From positions 1-10,787 of the forward strand of contig CAMLHU010000045.1 in assembly GCA_946479825.1 (NCBI GenBank): a DNA stretch of 10,787 nt, read 5' to 3'. This stretch comes from an uncultured Gemmatimonadota bacterium. GTDB lineage: Bacteria > Gemmatimonadota > Gemmatimonadetes > Gemmatimonadales > GWC2-71-9. How positions within the stretch are numbered: position 1 is the stretch's first letter; each line of letters starts with the position of its first letter. The notes below the pieces were generated by a model, which was given only the letters and a program-made list of their open reading frames with translations, did not search any database and was not told the origin of the DNA. Of this stretch, positions 1-7,115 are shown piece after piece. Made by a program: the position numbers and the translations under genes.

Positions 1-19
1 GGTCTCAGGGGTCTTACTC

Positions 20-103
20 AAGGACTAGGCTCCAACCCCTAAGCCCCAAGCCCTACGCCCTAAGCCCAAAGCTCCAAGCTCCCGGCTCCACGCTCCACGC
101 TCC
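20..103. repeat. Degenerate 7-bp tandem repeat, about 12 units
   Basis: From position 20 the sequence divides into twelve consecutive 7-base units with no gaps: AAGGACT, AGGCTCC, AACCCCT, AAGCCCC, AAGCCCT, ACGCCCT, AAGCCCA, AAGCTCC, AAGCTCC, CGGCTCC, ACGCTCC, ACGCTCC. The consensus is roughly A-(A/C)-G-C-(C/T)-C-(C/T). Units from 41 onward are the most regular, and the first three are poorer matches. The array ends in a C run about 40 bp before the start codon at 143. Nothing in it looks coding. Its function is unknown; it could be a slipped-strand repeat or an intergenic repeat family of this lineage. Confidence 0.75.
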
Positions 104-142
104 CCCCCATTACCTTTCCCCCGTCCCTCAACCGGACCACTT

Positions 143-859
143 ATGACCGATCCCAACGCCTTCCGCTCCGCCGCCCCCTCGTGGGCGAGTGCCGACGCCG
201 CACAGGCCGCCGTGTCGGCCTTCCTTCGCAAAGTCTATGGCTGGATGTTCGTGGGGCTCGCCGTCACGAGCGCCGTCGCCTGGACGGTCGCGACGACCCC
301 GGGGCTGGCCCAGACCATCGTCGGATCGCGGTTCCTGTTCTACGTCCTCCTCTTCGGCGAGCTCGGACTGGTGTGGTGGATCTCCGCCCGGGTCGCCAAG
401 CTCGCGCCGGCGACGGCCGCGGGGCTCTTCCTCCTGTACGCGGCGCTCAACGGCGCCACGCTCTCCGTCATCCTGCTGCTCTACACCGGCACCTCGGTGG
501 CCACGACCTTCCTGACCGCCGCGGCGATGTTCGGGGCGCTGGCGCTCTACGGCACCGTCACCCGCCGGAGCCTGCAGGGGGTCGGCCAGTTCGCGGTGAT
601 GGGGCTCATCGGGCTCCTGGTCGCGATGCTGGTGAGCTTCTTCTGGCACAACGACGCCCTTGAGTTCGTGATCTCCGTGGTCGGCGTGATCGTCTTCACC
701 GGCCTCACCGCGTGGGATGCGCAGAAGCTCAAGGCGATGGCGCTCTCCCTCCCCGGCGGCGAGACCGGCAGCTACGCGATCGTCGGCGCGCTGGCGCTCT
801 ACCTCGACTTCGTGAACCTGTTCCTGTTCCTGCTCCGGTTCCTCGGCCGGCGGCGGTAA
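143..859 (+). CDS. Bax inhibitor-1/YccA family integral membrane protein
   Basis: This 238-residue, almost wholly hydrophobic protein has the usual length of the bacterial BI-1/YccA (UPF0005, TMBIM) family. Membrane segments can be placed near residues 31-51, 64-82, 91-111, 117-137, 150-168 and 172-190, with a last hydrophobic stretch at 210-232. The family signature is clear: FTGLTAWDAQKLK (185-197), with Asp192 near the end of the sixth helix, and YLDFVNLFLFLLR (220-232), with Asp222 in the seventh. In characterised BI-1 homologues such a pair of aspartates forms a pH sensor for calcium leak; in YccA the family is linked to the FtsH protease. Which applies here cannot be told from sequence. 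The ATG at 143 has no clear Shine-Dalgarno site. A weak -10-like TACCTT (111-116) has no matching -35. The gene stands alone and ends before a hairpin terminator shared with the convergent unit. Confidence 0.92.
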   Translation: MTDPNAFRSAAPSWASADAAQAAVSAFLRKVYGWMFVGLAVTSAVAWTVATTPGLAQTIVGSRFLFYVLLFGELGLVWWISARVAKLAPATAAGLFLLYAALNGATLSVILLLYTGTSVATTFLTAAAMFGALALYGTVTRRSLQGVGQFAVMGLIGLLVAMLVSFFWHNDALEFVISVVGVIVFTGLTAWDAQKLKAMALSLPGGETGSYAIVGALALYLDFVNLFLFLLRFLGRRR

Positions 860-882
860 TCCGCCCCGGGTCCCGAACGCAC

Positions 883-909
883 GAACGCCGCCCTGACCGG
901 GCGGCGTTC
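883..909. terminator. Hairpin between convergent genes, probable bidirectional terminator
   Basis: GAACGCCGCC (883-892) is exactly complementary to GGCGGCGTTC (900-909). One further C-G pair (893/899) gives an 11-bp stem with a 5-base loop. It lies 23 bases after the stop of the BI-1 gene and 21 bases beyond the end of the convergent HTH gene, so it can serve both. Neither side carries a good U tract, so it departs from the classical intrinsic terminator, as is common in high-GC genomes. Confidence 0.6.
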
Positions 910-930
910 TCGTTCCGGGAGGCGGCCCCG

Positions 931-1386
931 TCAGCCGGTCGCGACCTGGACGACCGGGTCGGCCGGCGGACGGAAGAGGGCCAGCAGGTGCACGAGCACC
1001 CACGTCGACCCCCGGGCCCGCACCTCGAGCCACGGCAGCCCCGTCGCCCGTTGCACCGCCCGGGTGTAGCCCCCCGGGGTCCGGCCCGCCGCCTGCGCCG
1101 CGCGCGAGAGCGTCGTCCCCGCGCGCTCCCACTCGAGCACCAGCACGAAGACCCGTACCCAGGCCGTGAGCTCGCGGAAGCTGGGCAGCCCCGCGTGCGC
1201 GAGGAACCGGCGGAGCCCGTGGCGGTCGGCCACGCCGGCCCAGCGGCATGCCTCGGCCGCCGTCACCGCCGCCGGTGCCCGGTCGATGAGGCGGCGGAGC
1301 AATGCGCGCGCGTCGGGCGTGAGCCAGGGCAGGCCGGCGTGGAGCAGGCGTTCGGCCAGCTCGGCGCTGCCGTGGCGCGGCGTCAT
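931..1386 (-). CDS. Small AraC-type helix-turn-helix DNA-binding protein
   Basis: This 151-residue basic protein consists almost entirely of a double helix-turn-helix region of AraC/XylS type. A first HTH lies near residues 40-62 (TAAEACRWAGVADRHGLRRF), followed by the linker-helix segment GLPSFRELTAWVRV (66-79). A second HTH lies near 91-123, ending in ATGLPWLEVRA (114-124), which matches the family pattern of tG-x-x-P-x-evR. There is no room for the usual ligand-binding or receiver domain, so any signal input must come from elsewhere. The ATG overlaps the TGA of the upstream MFS gene (ATGA at 1386-1383), indicating translational coupling and one operon. A role as local regulator of the transporter is inferred from position only. 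Confidence 0.75.
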   Translation of the reverse strand: MTPRHGSAELAERLLHAGLPWLTPDARALLRRLIDRAPAAVTAAEACRWAGVADRHGLRRFLAHAGLPSFRELTAWVRVFVLVLEWERAGTTLSRAAQAAGRTPGGYTRAVQRATGLPWLEVRARGSTWVLVHLLALFRPPADPVVQVATG

Positions 1387-2591
1387 CGCCCCTCCCCCGC
1401 GCCGTACGCCACGCCCCGGCGCTCGGGCCCGGCCAGCGCCACGACGGCCGCCACGGCGAAGACCACCCCGGCCGAGAGCGCCATGGTCCAGGCGAACGAG
1501 ACCCGGGCCGCGAAGAGCGCCTGCACCCACGTGAACGCGCTCGCGAGCAACGCACCGCACTGGTACGCGAACCCGGGCAGGAACCCGCGCACCCCGTCGG
1601 GCGCCAGTTCGGTGATATGCGCGGGGATCACCCCCCACGCCCCCTGCACCAGGAACTGGATCGCGAACGCGCCCACCACGAGGAGGCCGAGCGACGGCGC
1701 GAACGCCCAGAGCGGGATCACGAGCACCGCGCCCCCCAGCGCCAGCGCGATCGCCCGCCGCCGCCCGATCCGGTCCGACCAGCGGCCGACCACCAGGCCT
1801 CCCGCCAGGGCGCCCACCATCGAGATCGCCGTGACGATGGCGCGGGTGTGCGGATCGAGCCCCCAGCTGCGCTCGAGGAAGGTCGGGAAGAGGTCCTGGG
1901 TCCCGTGCGAGGTCATGTTCATCATCGCCATGAGCACGGTCAGGAAGAGGAACAGCGGGCCGTGGCGGAGGATCGCGCGGCCGAGTTCGCCCCAGTCGCG
2001 GTGCCGGGTGCGTTCCCACACCTCCGACTCGTGCACCCGCGCCCGGACGAAGAGCGCGAGCAGCGCGGGGAGGCCGCCGATCCAGAACAGCGGGCGCCAT
2101 CCCCACCGCGGGAACACCACGTAGTACGCCACGGCGGCCAGGAGGTATCCCGCCGCGTATCCCTGCTGCAGCAGGCCCGACACGAACCCGCGCCGCTCGG
2201 GCGGCACCTTCTCCATCACCAGCGAGGCGCCGACGCCCCACTCGCCGCCCATCCCGATCCCGAAGAGCGCGCGGAGGACGAGGAAGCTGGCGTAGCCCGG
2301 GGCGAAGCCGGTCAGCACCTCGACGATCGAGTAGAAGACGAGGTCGGCGATGAGCGGGAGCCGGCGCCCGTAGCGGTCGGCCAGGAGGCCGAAGACGAAC
2401 GCCCCCACCGGCCGGAAGGCGAGGGTGAGGAACAGCGAGAAGGCGATCGCCGCATCGGGGCGGCCGAACTCGCGCCCGATGGCGGTGAGGGTGAGGACGA
2501 CGAGGAAGAAGTCGAACGCGTCGAGGGTCCAGCCGAGGAAGCCGGCGAGGATCGCGGCGCGGGCGTCGCGCGGAGCGGCGGCGGTGGTCAC
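1383..2591 (-). CDS. MFS transporter, sialate/lactate/metabolite:H+ symporter type
   Basis: This 402-residue protein of the major facilitator superfamily has about twelve hydrophobic segments. Motif A occurs twice, as the two-fold repeat predicts: GLLADRYGRR (68-77) and GRWSDRIGRR (269-278). GWTLDAFDFF (20-29) in helix 1, GIGMGGEWGVG (111-121) in helix 4 and LLQQGYAAGYLLAA (140-153) in helix 5 resemble the carboxylate/sialate:proton symporter subfamilies (NanT, lactate SHS, MHS), which import small organic acids with protons. The substrate cannot be named. I chose the GTG at 2591 over the in-frame GTG at 2627: the upstream one would add a Gly/Pro-rich stub unlike the family, and it coincides with a plausible -35 element, with a -10 (TATCTT) just ahead of 2591. 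Neither start has a Shine-Dalgarno site. The gene is followed, overlapping by 4 bp, by the HTH gene. Confidence 0.85.
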   Translation of the reverse strand: MTTAAAPRDARAAILAGFLGWTLDAFDFFLVVLTLTAIGREFGRPDAAIAFSLFLTLAFRPVGAFVFGLLADRYGRRLPLIADLVFYSIVEVLTGFAPGYASFLVLRALFGIGMGGEWGVGASLVMEKVPPERRGFVSGLLQQGYAAGYLLAAVAYYVVFPRWGWRPLFWIGGLPALLALFVRARVHESEVWERTRHRDWGELGRAILRHGPLFLFLTVLMAMMNMTSHGTQDLFPTFLERSWGLDPHTRAIVTAISMVGALAGGLVVGRWSDRIGRRRAIALALGGAVLVIPLWAFAPSLGLLVVGAFAIQFLVQGAWGVIPAHITELAPDGVRGFLPGFAYQCGALLASAFTWVQALFAARVSFAWTMALSAGVVFAVAAVVALAGPERRGVAYGAGEGR

Positions 2592-2598
2592 GGCGTGG

Positions 2599-2627
2599 AA
2601 GATACCGGTCCCGGGCGGGCCGGCCAC
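2599..2627 (-). promoter_or_regulatory. Candidate promoter for the MFS-HTH operon (leaderless)
   Basis: Read on the minus strand, GTGGCC (2627-2622), a 17-base spacer and TATCTT (2604-2599) form a sigma70-like pair. The -10 matches TATAAT at four of six positions; the -35 is weak. Only 7 bases separate the -10 from the GTG at 2591, so transcription would begin at or next to the start codon and no ribosome binding site is expected. The -35 resembles the TTGGCC of the rpsF promoter in this window. Confidence 0.42.
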
Positions 2628-2635
2628 CCCGCGGT

Positions 2636-2664
2636 TTGGAACGGCCCGCCCGGTCGCCTAGCTT
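2636..2664 (+). promoter_or_regulatory. Candidate promoter for the GH18-NodB-GT2 gene (leaderless)
   Basis: TTGGAA (2636-2641), a 17-base spacer and TAGCTT (2659-2664) form a sigma70-like pair. The -35 matches TTGACA at four of six positions and the -10 matches TATAAT at three of six. Five bases later comes the in-frame GTG at 2670, which would put transcription start on the start codon. There is no Shine-Dalgarno sequence to argue otherwise. Its -35 lies 8 bp from that of the oppositely directed MFS promoter, so a single bound protein could affect both. Confidence 0.42.
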
Positions 2665-2669
2665 TCGGT

Positions 2670-5600
2670 GTGACCACGCACCACGCTCGCCAGACCTTCC
2701 TCGACCCCTCCGGCCGCCGGAAGGCCCGCCTCAAGGCCGGGATGATCGCGCTCGGCGTCCTGAGCACGCTGGTCCTGCTCGTGGTCGTGGCCGGAATGCT
2801 GGTCCCACCGCTGCTCCCGGACCTTCCGCTCCGCCAGACCGCCGCCGACTCGCTCGGACGGATCCCGCGCACGGCACGGCGCCCCGTCAAGCACACCATC
2901 TCCGCCCGCGCCGAACGTGAGCGGCTCGCGGCCCGCCAGCGGCTGTTCCAGCAGCTGACGCGGGAACGCCGGCCCGCCCGGCGCGCGCTCCGCTACTCCG
3001 AGCTCCCGATCAGCCGGGGGCACCTGCGCGCCGACAGCGCCCTCGCCGCGCACCGCGGCGCCACCGACCCGACGGTGGTGGGATTCTACGTCAACTGGGA
3101 CGACAACTCCCTGGCGTCGCTCCGGCGCAACGTGGACCGCCTCGACTGGATCGTGGCGGAGTGGGGGCTGGTGCGCCCCCGCGGCGATTCGCTCCCGCTC
3201 CGGTTCCAGGTGGACCGGCGGGTGCTGGCGCAGGCCGCGCTCGCCAAGTCCCCGCCGCTCGTGCTCCTGATGCTGACCAACGCGACCGCCGACGGGTTCG
3301 ACGCGGGGGCGGTGCGGCGCCTGGTCGGCACCGAGCGCGCGCGGCAGGCGGCGATCCGGGAGATCGCCGACACGGTGGCGCACTACGACCTGGGCGGGGT
3401 CACCATCGACTTCGAGGACCTGCCGCAGGGCCTCCACCCCCTCCTGCTCCGGTTCCTCCGCGAGCTCAGGCCGGTGCTCGAGCGGGACCACCGGCTGCTC
3501 ACCCAGGCCGTCCCCGGCGACGACCCGTCCTGGCCGGTGGAGCAGTACGCGGCGGTGAACGACCGCCTGTTCCTGATGCTCTACGATGAGCACGACCCCT
3601 CCGACCCGCCCGGCCCCGTGGCGAGCCAGCCGTGGTTCGACCACAACCTCCGGCAGCTGCTGACCCGGATCCCGCGCGACAAGGTGATCGTCGGGGTCGG
3701 CCAGTACGGCTACCTCTGGTCCGACACCACCGAGAGCGCGGTCGAGCTCACCTTCCAGGACGTGATGCAGCTGGCCCGCGACCACGGCATCGCGCCGGCG
3801 ATGGACCGGGACGCACGCAACCCCGGCTTCCACTGGGACGACCCCGACTCCACCAGCAACATCGTCTGGTACCTCGACGGCGTGACTGCGTGGAACGAGA
3901 TCCGCGCCGCCGAGCAGGCCGGCGTCGCGGGGGTCGGCATCTGGCGTCTGGGCTCCGAGGACCCGTCGGTCTGGAACGTGCTGGGACGCGGCGGCCTCGG
4001 CCCGTCCCCCCAGGCGCTCGACTCGATGTACGTGGGCTACGACGTCAACTTCATCGGCACCGGCGAGATCCTGCGGATGGTCTCGGCACCCGCCCCGGGC
4101 CGGCGCCAGATCCTCGTGGACCCGGCCACCGGCGACGTCACCTGGGAGCGGGTGGACAGCCTGCCGTCCACCTACGTGATCCGGCGCTACGGCCGGAAGA
4201 AGAAGACCGTCGCGCTCACCTTCGACGACGGCCCCGACCCGATCTTCACCCCGATGATCCTGGACACCCTGCGCTCGCGCGGGGTGCACGCCACGTTCTT
4301 CGTGATCGGCGAGAACGTCGAGCTCCATCCCAACCTGGTGCGCCAGGAGCTGCGCGACGGGGATGAGATCGGGAGCCACACCTTTACCCACCCAAACCTG
4401 GCGCTGGTGGGCCGGAAGACGACGAGCTTCGAGCTCAACGCCACCGAGCGGCTGCTCGAGGCCATCCTCGACCGGCGGACCGCGCTCTGGCGCCCCCCGT
4501 ACTTCGGGGACGCCGAGCCGACCACGGCCGACGAACTCGTGCCGGTGTCCATCGCCCAGGACCTGGGCTACATCACGGTCGGCCTCCACATCGACCCGAG
4601 CGACTGGGCCACCCCCGGCACCGACACGATCATCGCCCGGACCCTCGCCCAGCTCGACCGCGGGAATGTCATCCTGCTCCACGACGGCGGCGGCGACCGC
4701 TCCCAGACCGTGGCGGCGCTCGGGCCGCTCATCGACTCGATCCGCGCGCGCGGCTACACCATCACCACGGTGACGGCGCTCGCCGGCGTCCCCACCGACG
4801 AGGCGATGGCCCGGCTGCCCCCCCGCTCCGCCTTCTCGCGCTTCGTGACGCTGACCTCGTACTCGGTGATCGGCTGGATCGAGCTCGCGCTCCACGCCGT
4901 ATTCCTCGTGGCCATGGTCCTGGGCGCAGCGCGGCTGCTCGTCATCCTGCTCCTGGCCGCCCGCCAGCGCTACTCGCGTCGCCACGCCCGGCGCCCCGCC
5001 GCCCCGCCCTTCCGGCCGTCGGTCTCGGTGGTGGTCCCGGCCTACAACGAGGAGCCGGTCGTCAACCGGACCGTGGCCTCGCTCCTGGCCCAGGACTACC
5101 CGGAGCTCGAGATCATCGTCGTAGACGACGGCTCCTCCGACCGCACCGCCGCGGTGGTGGAGGAGGCCTTCGCCGGGGAGCCGAGGGTCCGCGCCTTCCG
5201 CAAACCCAACGGCGGCAAGGCGAGCGCGCTCAACTATGGCGTGGCACGGGCCAACGGCGAAGTGATCGTCGCCCTCGACGCCGACACCATCTTCCCCGCG
5301 GGGACGATCGCCGAACTGGTGCAGCCGCTCGCCGACCCCGGGGTCGGCGCCGTGGCCGGCAACGCCAAGGTCGGCAACCGGATCAACCTGGTCACCCGGT
5401 GGCAGGCCATCGAATACATCACCAGCCAGAACATCGACCGCCGGGCGTTCTCGCTCCTCAACTGCATCACGGTGGTCCCGGGGGCGGTCGGCGCGTGGCG
5501 CAAGGCGCTCATCGTCGAGGCTGGCGGCTTCAGCGGCGAGACCCTGGCCGAGGACCAGGACCTCACGATGGCCATCCTGAAGCGGGGCTACCACGTGGCC

Positions 5601-6137
5601 TACGCCGACAAGGCCGTCGGACTGACGGAAGCCCCCGACACCGTCCGGATGCTCTTCCGCCAGCGGTTCCGGTGGAGCTACGGGACCCTGCAGTGCGCCT
5701 GGAAGCACCGCGACGCCCTGCTCCGGCCCCGGTACGGCCTGTTCGGGTTCGTGGGCCTGCCGAACGTCTGGATCTTCCAGCTGCTCTTCCCGTTCCTCTC
5801 GCCGATCGCCGACCTGCTGTTCCTCTGGTCGCTGGTGACGGTGTACCTGATGGGCGTCATGCACGGCCCCGAGTTCGCCGTGCAGACCCTCGAGCAGGTC
5901 GTGTTCTTCTACACGGCGTTCCTGCTCATCGACTGGCTCGCCGCCGTCATCGCCCTCTGGATGGAGCCGGACGAGGAGCGCTGGCTCTCGACCCTCGTCC
6001 TGCTGCAACGCTTCGTCTACCGACAGGTGATGTACCTGGTGGTCGTCAAGGCCGTGGTCACCGCCATCCGGGGCTCCGGCCTCGGGTGGGGCAAGCAGGT
6101 CCGGAAGGGCACCGTCGCGATGCCCGACGCGCCGTGA
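2670..6137 (+). CDS. Three-domain polysaccharide enzyme: GH18-like barrel, NodB deacetylase, GT2 synthase
   Basis: This single 1155-residue chain probably makes and modifies a beta-linked amino-sugar polymer. In order: a basic cytoplasmic N-terminus; a membrane anchor at about 23-49; an Arg/Ala-rich linker; a GH18-like TIM barrel at about 133-435 with GVTIDFED (243-250; Asp247 and Glu249 are the likely catalytic pair) and GIWRLGSED near 423-431; a NodB/CE4 deacetylase at about 510-690 with TFDDGPD (517-523), the zinc pair His570/His574 in SHTFTHP, RPPY (608-611) and LHD (670-672); a second membrane segment at about 730-760; then a family 2 glycosyltransferase with VVVPAYNEE, DDGS (819-822), DAD (870-872), EDQDLT (961-966) and QRFRW (998-1002); and several C-terminal membrane helices. 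The topology places hydrolase and deacetylase outside and the UDP-sugar-using transferase inside. The separate activities recall PgaC and PgaB of poly-N-acetylglucosamine synthesis. GTG 2670 is preferred because ATG 2742 falls inside the anchor. The open frame extends far upstream, but there it is antisense to the MFS gene. Confidence 0.88.
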   Translation: MTTHHARQTFLDPSGRRKARLKAGMIALGVLSTLVLLVVVAGMLVPPLLPDLPLRQTAADSLGRIPRTARRPVKHTISARAERERLAARQRLFQQLTRERRPARRALRYSELPISRGHLRADSALAAHRGATDPTVVGFYVNWDDNSLASLRRNVDRLDWIVAEWGLVRPRGDSLPLRFQVDRRVLAQAALAKSPPLVLLMLTNATADGFDAGAVRRLVGTERARQAAIREIADTVAHYDLGGVTIDFEDLPQGLHPLLLRFLRELRPVLERDHRLLTQAVPGDDPSWPVEQYAAVNDRLFLMLYDEHDPSDPPGPVASQPWFDHNLRQLLTRIPRDKVIVGVGQYGYLWSDTTESAVELTFQDVMQLARDHGIAPAMDRDARNPGFHWDDPDSTSNIVWYLDGVTAWNEIRAAEQAGVAGVGIWRLGSEDPSVWNVLGRGGLGPSPQALDSMYVGYDVNFIGTGEILRMVSAPAPGRRQILVDPATGDVTWERVDSLPSTYVIRRYGRKKKTVALTFDDGPDPIFTPMILDTLRSRGVHATFFVIGENVELHPNLVRQELRDGDEIGSHTFTHPNLALVGRKTTSFELNATERLLEAILDRRTALWRPPYFGDAEPTTADELVPVSIAQDLGYITVGLHIDPSDWATPGTDTIIARTLAQLDRGNVILLHDGGGDRSQTVAALGPLIDSIRARGYTITTVTALAGVPTDEAMARLPPRSAFSRFVTLTSYSVIGWIELALHAVFLVAMVLGAARLLVILLLAARQRYSRRHARRPAAPPFRPSVSVVVPAYNEEPVVNRTVASLLAQDYPELEIIVVDDGSSDRTAAVVEEAFAGEPRVRAFRKPNGGKASALNYGVARANGEVIVALDADTIFPAGTIAELVQPLADPGVGAVAGNAKVGNRINLVTRWQAIEYITSQNIDRRAFSLLNCITVVPGAVGAWRKALIVEAGGFSGETLAEDQDLTMAILKRGYHVAYADKAVGLTEAPDTVRMLFRQRFRWSYGTLQCAWKHRDALLRPRYGLFGFVGLPNVWIFQLLFPFLSPIADLLFLWSLVTVYLMGVMHGPEFAVQTLEQVVFFYTAFLLIDWLAAVIALWMEPDEERWLSTLVLLQRFVYRQVMYLVVVKAVVTAIRGSGLGWGKQVRKGTVAMPDAP

Positions 6138-6172
6138 CGGCGCTCACCCGCGCAAGGATCCCGTAAATCCCG

Positions 6173-6204
6173 GCGCCGGCCGCTCCCCTGGGGGCGGCCG
6201 GCGC
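6173..6204 (+). terminator. Strong GC hairpin after the polysaccharide enzyme gene
   Basis: GCGCCGGCCGC (6173-6183) is exactly complementary to GCGGCCGGCGC (6194-6204). The stem can be extended inward by a T-G wobble and C-G pairs, leaving a small loop. It begins 36 bases after the stop at 6137 and is followed by GTTATCGT rather than a T run. A terminator is the natural reading. The TTATCG just after the stem could be a -10 element for the next gene, but I find no -35 at the right distance and do not list it as a promoter. Confidence 0.55.
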
Positions 6205-6242
6205 GTTATCGTCCCCGCCGATCCCCGACCTCAGGAACCCCG

Positions 6243-7094
6243 ATGCGCCTCCGTTTTGTCGCCCTGCTCCTCGCCGCCACGCCCCTGGCGCTCCAGGCCC
6301 AGTCGGGCTCCGCCGACACCGATGCCGCGTCGTCCTGGAGCGGCGGGGCGACCTTCGGCACGGTCAAGTTCGCCCGCGGCGCGACCGAGACCGGGATCGG
6401 CGGGATCGCCGAGTACCAGCCGGCCGGCTGGGCGACCTTCAGCATCAACCCGTCGATGCTGCACCTCTCCGCGAGCCGCTCCGGACGCACCTACACCACC
6501 ACCGGCCTCGGCGACACGCCGGTCTCCGCCCTCTTCTCGCGCGACCTCAGCCTCCCCTGGGAGCCGACCCTCCTGGGCGGCGTGGACGTCGTGCTGCCGA
6601 CCGGCAAGAGCGCCTGCGGACTTGGCTCCGGCGAGACGAGCTGGAGCGGCAACCTCGGCATCGAGGCCTCTCCCGCCGACCCCCTCACGCTCGGCGTGAG
6701 CGCCTCCCGCGACATCGGCAGCTCGGCCGGGACGTCGGCGCTCACCGCGGCCACCGCCACCACCCTGGCGTTCGACGCCGGGTACGTGGCGAGCCCGGTG
6801 GTATCGCTGGCGCTCTCCTACAGCGCCGACGTCGGCTCGGCCGATTCGACCCAGCAACTCACCCGCTACCTCGGCGGCGGGGTGACCGTCACCCCCGGCC
6901 AGGGACGCTTCCAGGTCGTGCTCGACGTGAACCACGGGCTCACGACGGGCACGCCCAACTGGGCCGTGTCGCTCGGCGTCGGAAGCGCCTTCGGCGGGAT
7001 CGGCGACGTGAGCGCCTCCCGCCGGCTCCGCCGGGCGTTCCTGGGCTCGGGGCCCCGCCGCTCGGCGGCCCGGCTCGGCCTGGCCGGCTGCTAG
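6243..7094 (+). CDS. Secreted protein, probable outer-membrane beta-barrel
   Basis: This 283-residue protein has a clear Sec signal peptide (MRLRF, hydrophobic core 6-18, likely cleavage in LALQAQS near residue 19). The mature part is rich in Gly, Ser and Thr and runs in alternating polar/nonpolar stretches such as WATFSINPSMLHLSAS (63-78), FQVVLDVNHGL (223-233) and WAVSLGVGSAF (240-250), as in transmembrane beta-strands. VVLPTGKSACGLGSGETSW (116-134) resembles the (L/V)PTG...LGxG strand-turn of the MetA/COG4313-like 'transporter' barrels; that match is from memory and is weak. The ATG is preceded by AGGAA (6233-6237), 5 bases upstream. A basic tail (260-283, ending in Cys) follows the last obvious strand. 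Position and cell-envelope location make a link to the polysaccharide enzyme upstream possible, but a hairpin separates the two genes. The specific function is unknown. Confidence 0.7.
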   Translation: MRLRFVALLLAATPLALQAQSGSADTDAASSWSGGATFGTVKFARGATETGIGGIAEYQPAGWATFSINPSMLHLSASRSGRTYTTTGLGDTPVSALFSRDLSLPWEPTLLGGVDVVLPTGKSACGLGSGETSWSGNLGIEASPADPLTLGVSASRDIGSSAGTSALTAATATTLAFDAGYVASPVVSLALSYSADVGSADSTQQLTRYLGGGVTVTPGQGRFQVVLDVNHGLTTGTPNWAVSLGVGSAFGGIGDVSASRRLRRAFLGSGPRRSAARLGLAGC

Positions 7095-7115
7095 CCGCGG
7101 CCGGCCCGCCGGGAC

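Noticed and set aside
20..103. Reading the heptamer array as a CRISPR or as coding sequence
   Set aside because: There are no spacers and the period is only 7 bases; the short frames through it give simple Leu/Gly repeats with no start context.
128..1555. Long minus-strand frame across the BI-1 gene, and the plus-strand frame 712-2124
   Set aside because: Both are Arg/Pro/Gly-rich shadows crossing well-supported genes and intergenic DNA, with no family features.
2592..2627. MFS start at the upstream GTG (2627)
   Set aside because: The added residues AGPPGTGIFHA do not resemble MFS N-termini, and this GTG falls on the candidate -35 element; the GTG at 2591 has a -10 just upstream.
1617..2669. 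Upstream extension of the polysaccharide enzyme frame to a far earlier start
   Set aside because: The extra 351 residues are antisense to the MFS gene and are charged low-complexity sequence. The membrane anchor expected near the N-terminus follows the GTG at 2670.
2658..6008. 1116-codon open frame antisense to the polysaccharide enzyme gene
   Set aside because: It is the shadow of a high-GC coding strand: the translation is rich in Arg, Gly, Glu, Val, His and Asp, has no recognisable domain, and the sense strand carries three intact enzyme domains.
6206..6212. TTATCG/TATCGT as a -10 element for the beta-barrel gene
   Set aside because: The position is reasonable, but the expected -35 site lies inside the GC hairpin and has no TTG; too weak to list.
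7082..7106. Imperfect GC palindrome around the stop of the beta-barrel gene as a terminator
   Set aside because: The best pairing (GGCCGGCT with AGCCGCGGCC) needs a two-base bulge and a three-base loop, with no T tract; in this base composition it is not convincing.
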